Shown here: piece after piece, positions 9,491-17,407 of the stretch
Layout of the letters: each line of letters opens with the position of its first letter
Numbering within the stretch: the stretch's first letter is position 1
Assembly: GCA_028873525.1 (NCBI GenBank)
Contig: JAGWIM010000004.1
Span: 1-54,509, forward strand
DNA from: Pseudomonadota bacterium
GTDB taxonomy: Bacteria > Pseudomonadota > Alphaproteobacteria > Rickettsiales > SXRF01
Direction of reading: 5' to 3'
Length of the DNA stretch: 54,509 nucleotides
The notes under the pieces: model-generated
Database searches by the model: none
Told to the model about the DNA's origin: nothing
Seen by the model: only the letters and a program-made list of their open reading frames with translations
Program-made: the position numbers and the translations under genes

Positions 9491-9538
9491 CCGTCATCGC
9501 CCGAATTTTGCCAGTAGGCAAAATCATAGGGGATGACG
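9491..9538. repeat. Palindromic element with hairpin after the GGDEF gene
   Basis: GTCATCGCCC and GGGGATGAC form outer arms around an inner perfect hairpin ATTTTGCC-AGTA-GGCAAAAT (9505-9524). The position just after the GGDEF stop codon suggests it also ends transcription, but no T-run follows. Its ends resemble those at 4973 and 44444. Confidence 0.5.
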
Positions 9539-9580
9539 ATAATGGTTTTATTTCAGTATGTTAACAGTTTCTTTACCAAG

Positions 9581-9610
9581 TTGTCACACACCGGGGCGCA
9601 TTGTCACACA
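9581..9610 (+). promoter_or_regulatory. Phased direct repeat, possible operator
   Basis: The decamer TTGTCACACA occurs at 9581-9590 and again at 9601-9610, exactly 20 bases apart (two helical turns), about 80 bases before the start of the next gene. Such spacing suits a dimeric regulator or paired -35-like elements. No convincing -10 follows at the right distance, so the role is inferred. Confidence 0.3.
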
Positions 9611-9687
9611 ATCTTCATTTGTTACTACGGGGATTTCCTGCGAAAATAAGGCGTTATATTGTAATAATGCCTTGAGGAGAAATGGTT

Positions 9688-11295
9688 ATGGCTGAACCGA
9701 AGATCTGGTGGGAAGGCGCCTGGGACAGCGTCAAGGATACTCTTGGTGGAGGCGCCGGCGCGTGGATAATCGGCGGCCTGGCTGCCGCCGCCGGGCTGGC
9801 GATGGGCGGCGTGTCGATCATCGGTTTCCTGCTGGCGGCGGCGCTGTCCATGCTGGCTATCAACTTCGCTCCGCAGATTCTGGGGGCGTTCGGCATTCAC
9901 CCGAAAGCCGCTGCGTCCGGCGGACGGCCGCCGGTCCCCTCCCGCCAGGAAACGCCTGCTCGGCCTCTTACGCCGGAACAGCGGTTGTCAGCAGAAGTGA
10001 TTGAGCTTCCGACGGACGAAGATAGAAATAAAGCCAAAGTCAAAATCGATGGGCAGAAATATGATATTGTCGTGGAATATGATGGAAACACCCCGGGTAA
10101 ATTTAAAGCTACTGCCGTTAAATATAAGAAAGTCGAAGATCCCGATGAAGACAGATTCTATCGTTCTTTGACCTTGTCTCCTATCGAGATTGGCAGATTG
10201 GACAAAGAGGGAAAAGCGGCATTTGATGAGGAAGCTGTCGGCAAAATGACCGGCAAGATTGCCGAAAAAATGCGCGCGGAGATACTAAAGCAAGGCAAAG
10301 CGGCGGTGGTCACCGGTCTTAACCCCTTAATTGGAAAAGACGGTAATGCCTTTATCGTAAAGGGGGGCAGTGGCGCGAGATATGTCATTAAAACTGAAAA
10401 TGATGGCCTGACTATCAATAATCTTGATGGGCAAGTAATGCAGAATATTGAAGTGACCGATCCGGCGGCGCTGCAAAATCCATCAGCATTATCAAGGATA
10501 ATTGTTGAAAATGTTGCTCATATCGGTAGCACAGAACAGAGCGTAAGAAAAACTACAGTAGGTGGCATGCCTATTACTTTCCCACCTTCCGGTTCGATGA
10601 TTGGCATAACTACTGCTGCTATTGCATCGGAAAATAAACCGGCGGGAGAAGGCTCATTCATGCTGAACGGCCAGAAGATAGAGTATAAATTGAACAGCAG
10701 TTATAATGAAGATAAAGGTGAATATACCTCTGAAGGTATTACTCTCATCGTTGATGGTAAAGAAGTACCTGCTTATATAAAAAGTATGAATCTTGGAAAA
10801 GCGATTCCCGGCAAAGATGGTACAGTTACCTATACGCCGGATGAAAAGAAATTCGAAGAATTGTTCAAAGGCGCGCTCAAGCAACATGAAGACAGCATCG
10901 AGGGGCTAAAAACACATCTTTATGAAATAACCCCTGCCGCGCCTGCCGGTGCTGCCCCGGCGGCGGAAAGTTACTTGCTCGAAGCCCAGAAAAGCAATTA
11001 TGTCATCACCGCGAAGGAAAGTGGCGGCAAGTTCAAAGTAACGGTAAGAAACTTAGCTGATGACCAAGAAATTTCCGTGGACAAGGAATTTACCGGCAAG
11101 CACGAAGCCCTGAAAGCCGGGCTGCATACAGTGGTCGATGAATTTGGGGAAAACGGCAAAAAAGGCGTAAATGTTAAAAAACGGGATATGATAAACGACT
11201 ATGCGTCCAACCAATCTGGTGGTAACCAGCAGTTACCCGTCTACCCGCAGACGGGCGTCGCGGCGGCGCGAGGATATTCGGGGGCAGTAGTGTAA
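9688..11295 (+). CDS. Membrane-anchored unknown protein, 535 residues
   Basis: The family is not recognised. A short amphipathic start (AEPKIWWEGAWDSVKD) leads into a Gly/Ala-rich region at about residues 23-66 that can form two membrane helices. A Pro-rich linker (about 73-100) and a soluble region of over 400 residues follow. The soluble part contains several similar-looking beta-type segments (for example KVKIDGQKYDIVVEYDG and FMLNGQKIEYKLNSSYN), suggesting divergent repeats. GAGGAG at 9674-9679 is only two bases from the ATG at 9682 but eight from the ATG at 9688, so the latter is chosen. From about 10000 to 10900 the codons are much more AT-rich than in the first 300 bases or in the neighbours, which suggests a mosaic origin. 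Confidence 0.75.
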   Translation: MAEPKIWWEGAWDSVKDTLGGGAGAWIIGGLAAAAGLAMGGVSIIGFLLAAALSMLAINFAPQILGAFGIHPKAAASGGRPPVPSRQETPARPLTPEQRLSAEVIELPTDEDRNKAKVKIDGQKYDIVVEYDGNTPGKFKATAVKYKKVEDPDEDRFYRSLTLSPIEIGRLDKEGKAAFDEEAVGKMTGKIAEKMRAEILKQGKAAVVTGLNPLIGKDGNAFIVKGGSGARYVIKTENDGLTINNLDGQVMQNIEVTDPAALQNPSALSRIIVENVAHIGSTEQSVRKTTVGGMPITFPPSGSMIGITTAAIASENKPAGEGSFMLNGQKIEYKLNSSYNEDKGEYTSEGITLIVDGKEVPAYIKSMNLGKAIPGKDGTVTYTPDEKKFEELFKGALKQHEDSIEGLKTHLYEITPAAPAGAAPAAESYLLEAQKSNYVITAKESGGKFKVTVRNLADDQEISVDKEFTGKHEALKAGLHTVVDEFGENGKKGVNVKKRDMINDYASNQSGGNQQLPVYPQTGVAAARGYSGAVV

Positions 11296-11406
11296 CGCTG
11301 CTGACGCCTGCTGCGCCGCACACACCTCCTTGCTTGTGCTTCCGGTGCGTTTTTGCTAGACTGACCGTCCGGTCGCCGGCTTAACCCCTTGCCAGAGAGG
11401 AACATG

Positions 11407-12375
11407 ATGCGCATCGCCAAAGCCATCCTCGTGTTTTCAGCAACCATCGCCGCGACGTTCGCTGCGCCCGCGTTCGCCGCCGAGCGCATCATCACCATCG
11501 GCACCGCCGGCGTCACCGGCGTTTATTACCCGGCGGGCGGCGCCATCTGCCGCCTCGTCAACCGCGACCGCAAGAAAACCGGCATCCGCTGCGTGGTGGA
11601 ATCCACCGGCGGCTCGATCAGCAACTTAGAAGGCATCCACAGCGGCGATCTTGACCTCGGCATCGTGCAGTCCGACCTGCTCTATCACGCCACCACCGGC
11701 ACCGATATTTTCTCCGACGCCGGATCCGACCGCAATGTCCGCATCCTGATGCGGCTGCACGCCGAGCCGTTCACCGTCGTCGCGCGCAAAGGCGCGCATA
11801 TCGCCGTTTTCGACGATCTGAAGGGCAAGCGCGTCTATATGGGCGCGCCCGGCTCCGGCCCGCGCGCCACCATGGAGGAAGTGATGAAGCGCAAAGGCTG
11901 GACGAGCGGGACTTTCACCAGCGTCGATATTCCCGCCGCCGATCAGGCGAAGGCGCTGTGCTCCGGCAGGATTGACGCGCTGATTTATACCGGCGGCCAT
12001 CCCAACGGCACCATCCAGCAGGTGACGGCGCGCTGCGCCACCCGGCTGGTCAGCGTTACCGGCCCGGCGATTGACAAGCTGATCGCCGAGCATCCGTTCT
12101 ATTACCATGCCGTCATTCCCGGCGGCATGTATGCCGGCAATCCGAAGCCGGTGCATACCTTCGGCGTTGAGGCGATACTGGTGGCATCGAAAAACCTCGA
12201 CGACGCCATTGCCTATGAGGTGGTGAGGGCGGTGTTTGAAAACCTCGATCATTTCAAGACGCTGCATCCGGTCTTCGCCACGCTTGATATGCATCATATG
12301 ATTCCCGCCGGCGACATCGCGCCCATCCATCCCGGCGCGCTGAAATATTACAGGGAAAAGGGGCTGATCAAGTAG
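11407..12375 (+). CDS. TAXI-family TRAP transporter binding protein
   Basis: This is a periplasmic solute receptor of the TAXI type, which normally delivers a ligand such as a dicarboxylate or amino acid to a fused TRAP permease. An N-terminal signal peptide ends near AAPAFA-AE. The mature protein begins ITIGTAGVTGVYYPAGGAIC, the family hallmark, and the STGGS and QSDLLYHA regions follow. The start at 11407 is six bases after GAGAGG; ATG at 11404 and TTG at 11389 are in-frame alternatives. No TRAP membrane subunit is adjacent. The next gene is a symporter of another class, so the partner permease is elsewhere or the receptor acts alone. The ligand cannot be told from the sequence. Confidence 0.92.
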   Translation: MRIAKAILVFSATIAATFAAPAFAAERIITIGTAGVTGVYYPAGGAICRLVNRDRKKTGIRCVVESTGGSISNLEGIHSGDLDLGIVQSDLLYHATTGTDIFSDAGSDRNVRILMRLHAEPFTVVARKGAHIAVFDDLKGKRVYMGAPGSGPRATMEEVMKRKGWTSGTFTSVDIPAADQAKALCSGRIDALIYTGGHPNGTIQQVTARCATRLVSVTGPAIDKLIAEHPFYYHAVIPGGMYAGNPKPVHTFGVEAILVASKNLDDAIAYEVVRAVFENLDHFKTLHPVFATLDMHHMIPAGDIAPIHPGALKYYREKGLIK

Positions 12376-12385
12376 GGTTTTTCAA

Positions 12386-12405
12386 CTCCCCCCTGAAGGG
12401 GGGAG
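12386..12405. repeat. GC hairpin between binding protein and symporter
   Basis: A perfect inverted repeat CTCCCCCC-TGAA-GGGGGGAG lies ten bases after the TAXI gene stop. It lacks a T-run on either strand, so it is either an imperfect terminator or one of the short GC-rich repeats found elsewhere in the window. Confidence 0.5.
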
Positions 12406-12483
12406 CAAAATAAGCAGGGGAAAAAAGATTGCAAAACCCTGCCGCTTATTTATAACCATTCCTTCTTCAACTTTTTCGTCCTT

Positions 12484-13779
12484 ATGGCAAAACTGAAATC
12501 CCTGTTTGACACTCTGTGGTTCCGTGTGCTGCTCGGCCTGGTGCTGGGTATCGCGTTCGGCTTCGCCGTCGGGCCGGTCACGGCGCACGGCGCGCTGGGC
12601 ATTGACGGTAAAAGCTTCCTCACCGAATATATCCGTCCCGTCGGCACCGTTTTCATCAACCTCATCAAGATGGTCATCGTGCCGCTGATTTTCTTCTCGC
12701 TGATTTCCGGCATCGTCAGCATGACCGACGCCAAAGCCTTCAGGCGCATCGGCCTTAAATCGGTGGCGTATTACCTGACGACCGGCGCGTTCGCCGTTTG
12801 CATCGGCCTGGCGTTCGGCCATTTTTTCCGCCCGGGCCTGGGCGTTGACTTGAGCGCGCTGGCCGCTGTCGCCGGCACGCCCGCCGCGCCCGCCGCGGCG
12901 TTGCCGCCCGTTAACGTCATCAGCATACTGGTCGGCACCATTCCGCCCAATGTCGTGAAGGCGATGGCCGAGGATAATATCCTGCAGGTGGTAGTGTTCG
13001 CTCTTTTCGTCGGCATCACGCTCAATGCGCTGGGCGACAAGGTGCGCAACCTGACCGCCGTCTTCCAGCAATCGGCGACACTGGTGTTCCGCCTCATCGA
13101 AACCGTCATCCGCTTTTCGCCGTACGGCGTTTTCGCGCTGACCGCCTGGATGGTCGGCACGCAGGGGCTGGATATTCTGTTTGCCCTGTTCAAGCTGGTG
13201 TGCGTGGTTATCGGCGCGCTGTTTACGCAGTACCTGCTGTTCGGCCTGATGCTCGTAGCCTTCGGGCGTCTGTCGCCGCTGCCGTTTTACAAAAAAATGC
13301 TCGAGCCGCAGCTCATGGCGTTTTCGACCAGCAGCAGCAAGGCGACGCTGCCGGTGGCCATGCGCGTGGTCAATGAAAGCATCGGCGTTTCCAAGAGCAA
13401 CACCGCTTTCGTGCTGCCGCTCGGCGCTTCCATCAATATGGACGGCACGGCGATTTATCTCGGCATCACGGCGCTGTTTTTCTCGCAGGCTTACGGTATC
13501 CCGCTCGGCCCGCACCAGTATTTCATCCTGGTGCTGACGGCGACGTTAGGCAGCATCGGCGCGGCGGGCATTCCCAGCGGGTCGCTGTTCATGATGGGCA
13601 TGGTGTTCACCTCGGTCGGGCTGCCGCTGGACGGCATCGCGCTTATCGCCGGCATCGACCGCATCCTCGACATGATGCGCACCACCGTCAACATTACCGG
13701 CGACTCGCTGATTACCCTGCTCGTGGATAAGTCGGAAGCGACGTTCAACCGGCAGGTCTACGAGGATATGAGCCGGTAG
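12484..13779 (+). CDS. Dicarboxylate/amino acid:cation symporter (DAACS)
   Basis: This is an inner-membrane secondary transporter of the glutamate/aspartate/C4-dicarboxylate family (GltP, DctA and relatives), driven by proton or sodium. At 431 residues it has the usual length and hydrophobic profile. The serine-rich hairpin motif SSSKATLPVAM (near residue 281) and the NMDGTAIYLGI motif of TM7 (near 318) are both intact, as is the C-terminal GIDRILDMMRTTVNITGD, whose Asp and Arg residues contact substrate in this family. I cannot decide between dicarboxylate and amino-acid substrates. It follows the TAXI receptor by about 110 bases and faces a convergent operon. Confidence 0.93.
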   Translation: MAKLKSLFDTLWFRVLLGLVLGIAFGFAVGPVTAHGALGIDGKSFLTEYIRPVGTVFINLIKMVIVPLIFFSLISGIVSMTDAKAFRRIGLKSVAYYLTTGAFAVCIGLAFGHFFRPGLGVDLSALAAVAGTPAAPAAALPPVNVISILVGTIPPNVVKAMAEDNILQVVVFALFVGITLNALGDKVRNLTAVFQQSATLVFRLIETVIRFSPYGVFALTAWMVGTQGLDILFALFKLVCVVIGALFTQYLLFGLMLVAFGRLSPLPFYKKMLEPQLMAFSTSSSKATLPVAMRVVNESIGVSKSNTAFVLPLGASINMDGTAIYLGITALFFSQAYGIPLGPHQYFILVLTATLGSIGAAGIPSGSLFMMGMVFTSVGLPLDGIALIAGIDRILDMMRTTVNITGDSLITLLVDKSEATFNRQVYEDMSR

Positions 13780-13787
13780 AGCCTGGA

Positions 13788-15230
13788 TTATGTTCTTGGC
13801 CTTTGGCCGTTGCGTGGATTCTGGCGTTCGTCGGTCTTGCGGTCGGCGAAGCCTTTGTCGTCCGGCAGGATTTTATCCATCGCCAAGAAGGCGGTGAGGG
13901 TGGCCTGAGTAGTGGATTTAGCGTCTTGCGCCGGTTTACCCTTCTTATCCTTACCGGCCGATTTTGCGCCTCCGGCCGCCTGGCTGCTGACGGCGCGCAG
14001 CGATTCGCCGAGCTGGCGGACGGCGATCATGTCGCCCTGCCGCAGGTTAAGCCCCTGCAGCGCATCGGCGATGCCGTCGCCGTTTAAGTCGCCGGCGCCG
14101 CGCCGCTTGGCGGCTTTGGTCAGCCCGCCTGACGAGCCGGAGCGACGGCGGCGCTTGCGATGGTGAAACATCTGTTCCTGCTGCCTGGCGTGGTCGACGG
14201 CCTCCTGCGCCAGGTCGCCCTGCCGCTGCGTTTCCTGCTGCCCGGCCTCGATGTCCTGCGCCGCGCGCTCGACGCCGGCCTCCATGGTTTTGGTCAGCCT
14301 GCTGACGGTGCGGCTGTCGAGATTTTTCCATTCCTCCGGCATCTGCGCGATGTCGGCGGAAATCTGCTGCGCCGCAGCGAGGCTGTTCGGCATTTCCCTG
14401 GCGGCCATCAGCGAAATGGCATGGGCGAAGCAGCCGGCGGCCTCGTTGGCGTCCCTGATGCGCGGATCGTTCAGGATGCCGGGGTTGATCTCCGCCGCTT
14501 CAGACAGCAGGTTCTTGTAAATTTCCAGTATGTCTTCGAGTTTTTGCGCCAGCGCGGTTTTTTCTTCCGCGTTGCCGATGCCAATGGCGGAGGCCGGCGT
14601 TTCATTGCTGCCGCGCATATTGCGCAGGCGGCGCAGTATCTCGCGCGCCAGCTCGATGGATTCCTCGCGCGCCGGGTGTTTCAGCGTATCAATGGAGTAA
14701 AGCTGCCGCGCGCCCTGCCGCATAGTGGCGCTGATAGCTGCGAGTTGTTCCGGGGCGGGGCGCTCGAAGGCGCGCACCATGAGCGCCAGCAGCCGCTGCA
14801 CCGATTGCGCCTGCCTGAGTCCGGCGCGTTTGGGCAGCGATGGAAGCAGCGCTTCCAGCCGCGTGCGATCCGGATGATTATCGGGCAGGAGGGACAGCGT
14901 GTGTGTAATGACCGAAAGCGCCAGCGACTCCGCCGCTTCACCGGCATCGGCAAGCGGGGTTTCGTCCATCGCCTTTTTTTTCCGCTCGCATTCCACCACG
15001 GCGGCGGCCAGCAATTGTTCCAGCATGGCGGCCTTGGCTTCCTGTTCTTCTATCAGTCCGCGCGCCAGCCAGTCCTGCGCGTCGTCCTCCGTTCCCTGAA
15101 GGTTGGCCAGCCAGCGCAATAGTTTCTGCGCTTCCTCAGCGGAGATGGCGGCAAGCTGCCCGCCGCCGCCGGATTCCAACCGGAAGATGAGGGCGGCAAG
15201 GGATTCGCTGATGCCAAGGATCGTCTGCAT
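13788..15230 (-). CDS. Unknown protein with a D-x-N-x-D-G calcium-like motif
   Basis: This 480-residue protein is mostly alpha-helical by composition and matches no family I know. The first 350 residues are rich in Ala, Leu, Glu and Gln, with long charged helices. A strongly basic patch (HHRKRRRRSG) follows, then D381-L-N-G-D-G-I-A-D389, which looks like a dockerin or EF-hand calcium loop. The C-terminal tail is Lys/Asp-rich and disordered. The frame extends upstream to 15806, but that part overlaps the real 284-residue gene in another frame. The start at 15230 has AAGGAC just upstream and lies four bases after that gene's stop, so the two are one operon. Confidence 0.75.
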   Translation of the reverse strand: MQTILGISESLAALIFRLESGGGGQLAAISAEEAQKLLRWLANLQGTEDDAQDWLARGLIEEQEAKAAMLEQLLAAAVVECERKKKAMDETPLADAGEAAESLALSVITHTLSLLPDNHPDRTRLEALLPSLPKRAGLRQAQSVQRLLALMVRAFERPAPEQLAAISATMRQGARQLYSIDTLKHPAREESIELAREILRRLRNMRGSNETPASAIGIGNAEEKTALAQKLEDILEIYKNLLSEAAEINPGILNDPRIRDANEAAGCFAHAISLMAAREMPNSLAAAQQISADIAQMPEEWKNLDSRTVSRLTKTMEAGVERAAQDIEAGQQETQRQGDLAQEAVDHARQQEQMFHHRKRRRRSGSSGGLTKAAKRRGAGDLNGDGIADALQGLNLRQGDMIAVRQLGESLRAVSSQAAGGAKSAGKDKKGKPAQDAKSTTQATLTAFLAMDKILPDDKGFADRKTDERQNPRNGQRPRT

Positions 15231-15234
15231 GTCC

Positions 15235-16089
15235 TTATCCTTTGCGCAATGTGCCGCCCGGCGTGCGGCCGGTGAGGCGCGCGGCAAAACCGGGGGGGCG
15301 TTCCGCCGATGCGGCACCCGGCGCGCGCGGCGGCGGGGCGGCAAGCCCCGGCGGTGAAAACGGCGTCTGCGCCAGCGGCGGCAGGCCGAAGGCGCGGGTC
15401 GGCATGGAAAGCTTGCTGCGGAAAAATTCGCCGATCGACGCCAGCGCGCCCGGCTTGTCCTGAATCTCCAGCAGGTAAGTATACATCTCGGCGGCGCCGA
15501 CGCCCGGCGCGTTCGCCACGCCGACGCTGATGGAGGGCATAAATGGCCGCTTCCACCAGGTGTCGCCCGCCAGCGCATTGCCCAGGGAGTCGGCGATAGT
15601 GGCGATGAGCGGTATATATGCTTCGTCGCCCGGATCGAACGATCCGTCGTTGAGGTATATGCCCATGATGTCGTTGCGCAGCACTTCGAGGTTGGCGCGC
15701 AGGCCGGCATTTTCAGGCAGCAGCGCGGCGGGGAAGCGTGCGGCGATGATGTTGTCGAAGTACGGGTGTTTGGCGGGGTTGAACTGCAGCCCCTTGCGGT
15801 CGTCACTAATCAGGGCGACATGCGCCGCCCAGGTGTTTTCGGCAGGGATGGCGAACGGCCCGACGTCCGGCCAGAAGGAAACGACACGGGGGGCAGGCGC
15901 CGCGCCGCCCTGCTGCGCCAGTTGCTGGCGTAACAGCGCTTCCCGCTGAAAGTCAGGCTGTTCGAGAAAGGAGGAGCTGTTAACTTCGGTGTCGGACGCA
16001 TCGTACTTGCGCTCGTAAGCGGAGCTTTCCCATAGCTGGTCTATATCGCCGCCGCCTTCACCTCCGCCGTTCCTGTGTCCGTTTGGCAT
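15235..16089 (-). CDS. Unknown soluble protein, first gene of a two-gene operon
   Basis: This 284-residue protein matches no family I recognise. The N terminus is Gly-rich (NGGGEGGGDIDQLWE), the central 150 residues look like a compact alpha/beta fold with several Trp and Pro-Phe motifs, and the last 50 residues are Pro/Ala-rich and likely disordered. There is no signal peptide or membrane helix. It is followed after four bases by the 480-residue gene, and the small DUF2610-like gene lies 12 bases upstream on the same strand, so the three may be co-transcribed. Function unknown. Confidence 0.7.
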   Translation of the reverse strand: MPNGHRNGGGEGGGDIDQLWESSAYERKYDASDTEVNSSSFLEQPDFQREALLRQQLAQQGGAAPAPRVVSFWPDVGPFAIPAENTWAAHVALISDDRKGLQFNPAKHPYFDNIIAARFPAALLPENAGLRANLEVLRNDIMGIYLNDGSFDPGDEAYIPLIATIADSLGNALAGDTWWKRPFMPSISVGVANAPGVGAAEMYTYLLEIQDKPGALASIGEFFRSKLSMPTRAFGLPPLAQTPFSPPGLAAPPPRAPGAASAERPPGFAARLTGRTPGGTLRKG

Positions 16090-16101
16090 GTCGATACCCT
16101 A

Positions 16102-16392
16102 TCAGTGCACCGCGGATTCGCCCTCCGGCTGCACCTGCTGGCCGCCCTCCGCGGCGGCGGTGCCCAGCGCGTAAACGCATAGATCCTCGAATGAAACATT
16201 GTTCTCGATGGCGATTTTGTGCAGCCGCTCGAAACTGTCCATCACCTCCTGCGGAATGGTGCCGCCGCGGATGGTGCTAAGCCACCAGGCCTGATGCTGC
16301 AGCGGGTGACGCGCCGGATGCGGCTCGCCGACATAGACGTGGAACGGGTATTTGGTGCCGTTGAAATCGCAGGGGATGGTGAAACGTTTCAT
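16102..16392 (-). CDS. DUF2610-like small conserved protein
   Basis: This 96-residue protein reads MKRFTIPCDFNGTKYPFHVY, then a His/Pro-rich loop, GGTIPQEVMDSFERLHKIA and NNVSFEDLCVYAL. From memory this agrees with DUF2610, a short protein conserved in Rickettsiales and other alphaproteobacteria with no known function. The start is set by an excellent TAGGAGG six bases upstream. A longer in-frame reading to 16470 runs through a palindromic element and is rejected. The gene is immediately upstream of the 284/480-residue pair on the same strand. Confidence 0.82.
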   Translation of the reverse strand: MKRFTIPCDFNGTKYPFHVYVGEPHPARHPLQHQAWWLSTIRGGTIPQEVMDSFERLHKIAIENNVSFEDLCVYALGTAAAEGGQQVQPEGESAVH

Positions 16393-16407
16393 GGGTAGCC
16401 TCCTAAG

Positions 16408-16549
16408 GTTTTTCTCACAAATTCTACTATGCCGGGCAAACGCTTCGTTTTTTGCGCTTCCGTTGCTCACGTACTAAAGTGTACGCTGCGCTGCGGTTCT
16501 CGAAAACTTCGCTTTTTGCCTCCGGCCTAGCGAATTTTTGAGAAAGACC
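16408..16549. repeat. Long imperfect palindrome (about 142 bp)
   Basis: The ends are near-identical inverted copies: GGTTTTTCTCACAAATTC at the left and, read on the other strand, GGTCTTTCTCAAAAATTC at the right. The arms continue inward (GCCGG and AACGCTTCG against GGCCGG and AAGCGAAG). At the centre is CGTACTAAAGTGTACG (16470-16485). The whole could fold into one long hairpin or be a MITE-like mobile unit. It lies directly upstream of the DUF2610-like gene's Shine-Dalgarno sequence, so it would be in that gene's leader RNA. No transposase is present. Confidence 0.65.
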
Positions 16550-16655
16550 CCTGGATGTACGTGTAACAGTATAACATGAGAGTGTTACGGAATGATGACA
16601 GGAAGCGCATTTTTACGGTCGCCGGCAAGAACAGGAAATGTTAAATATCAGAGTA

Positions 16656-16955
16656 TTAGTGCTGCGGCCGGCCGAACTTGAAATTATCGGCATAGGCCTT
16701 GGCGACCTGACGGCGCGTGTTGGGGTCGTAAACCTCGTGCGGGATGCCGCGTTTTTTAGCGTAGGCGACGGCGGCATCTTTCGTAGGAAAATAAAGGCGG
16801 ATTTCCTGTTTCATGTCGGTCATGCCGTTCCAGCCCATGAGGCTGTCCACCGGCGACGGCTGATCGGGCGAGAATTCAAGCAGCCATTCCTTCATGCCGG
16901 CCTTGCCGGATTGCATGGCGGTTTTGTCGGGGCGGTAGATGCGGGCTTTGGTCAT
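16656..16955 (-). CDS. ETC complex I subunit, NDUFS4-like
   Basis: This 99-residue protein matches the alphaproteobacterial homologue of the mitochondrial 18-kDa accessory subunit of NADH:ubiquinone oxidoreductase. The start ARIYRPDKTAMQSGKAG and WLLEF, then a central LYFPTKDAAVAYAKKRGI segment and a C-terminal YADNFKFGR are typical of the family. It probably binds the peripheral arm of complex I on the cytoplasmic side. It stands alone, far from any nuo operon in this window, as is usual in alphaproteobacteria. A short fragment of a TTAGTCGATAGTC-type repeat lies just upstream (16963-16990). Confidence 0.93.
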   Translation of the reverse strand: MTKARIYRPDKTAMQSGKAGMKEWLLEFSPDQPSPVDSLMGWNGMTDMKQEIRLYFPTKDAAVAYAKKRGIPHEVYDPNTRRQVAKAYADNFKFGRPQH

Positions 16956-17011
16956 GGTAGAGGTGTTAGTTGTTAGTCGATAGTCTTGGCATATCTGTTT
17001 ACACTACGTAA

Positions 17012-17176
17012 TTAGGACACAGGGAAAGGACCTGATAATATACAACCTTTACCGTATTGAGATTCTAACATTGCTCTTGCATTTAGTGAATTGTCAGCCT
17101 GAATCATGACTTGTTGGGTGACAAAACTAGCGCCGCTTTTTATTTTAATTGTAGCTTTATAAGTTTTAGCTTGCAT
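17012..17176 (-). CDS. Short AT-rich ORF, 54 residues
   Basis: This unannotated small frame starts MQAKTYKATIKIKSGASFV, continues QQVMIQADNSLNARAMLES and ends GKGCILSGPFPVS. AGGG lies about six bases before the ATG. The composition is balanced and protein-like, with a beta-hairpin-type start and one amphipathic helix. I have a general impression of similar tiny proteins in phage and plasmid genes, but cannot name a family. It lies 28 bases after the 53-residue ORF on the same strand and probably shares its promoter at 17408-17436. Confidence 0.5.
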   Translation of the reverse strand: MQAKTYKATIKIKSGASFVTQQVMIQADNSLNARAMLESQYGKGCILSGPFPVS

Positions 17177-17204
17177 AAATACCCTAAAATTTAAAATGTG
17201 TGCA

Positions 17205-17366
17205 TTATAGGTGCTGCTTCATCCGCTTAAGTTGTGTTTGTAACTTTTTTATAAACACATCCCTAGCCTTGAGCTTCGCTTCATACTTAGCCTCAATAGC
17301 TGCTATTTGCTGTTTAAGCAATTTTTCTCGGTCATTAAGGTTTTTATCACCCGGATTGCGTGCCAT
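17205..17366 (-). CDS. Small basic coiled-coil protein, 53 residues
   Basis: The frame encodes MARNPGDKNLNDREKLLKQQ, then alternating Ala/Glu/Lys residues, ending TQLKRMKQHL. Residues 10-50 form a plausible single amphipathic or coiled-coil helix with strong positive charge. AGGAG sits seven bases before the ATG, and a good sigma-70-like promoter lies 45-70 bases upstream. The role is unknown; a nucleic-acid-binding or scaffold function is only a guess. Base composition is far lower in GC than the chromosome around it. Confidence 0.55.
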   Translation of the reverse strand: MARNPGDKNLNDREKLLKQQIAAIEAKYEAKLKARDVFIKKLQTQLKRMKQHL

Positions 17367-17407
17367 ACATCTTCTCCTATTTTAGAGTTTATTACAAAAT
17401 TTATTTT

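Noticed and set aside
12386-12405. Rho-independent terminator
   Set aside because: The stem is perfect but no T-run follows on either strand, so it is listed as a hairpin repeat only.
12382-13515. Leftward 377-codon frame opposite the symporter
   Set aside because: It is a charged His/Arg/Gln-rich shadow of a clear membrane-transporter gene on the other strand.
15231-15806. N-terminal extension of the 480-residue protein's frame
   Set aside because: It overlaps the 284-residue gene in another frame and has Ser/Arg/Pro-rich shadow composition; the real start at 15230 has AAGGAC upstream.
16393-16470. 26-residue upstream extension of the DUF2610-like gene
   Set aside because: It reads into the long palindrome, while TAGGAGG marks the start at 16392.
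17200-17385. Rightward 61-codon Cys/Leu-rich frame
   Set aside because: It is the reverse of the 53-residue coiled-coil ORF, which has a good ribosome site and promoter.
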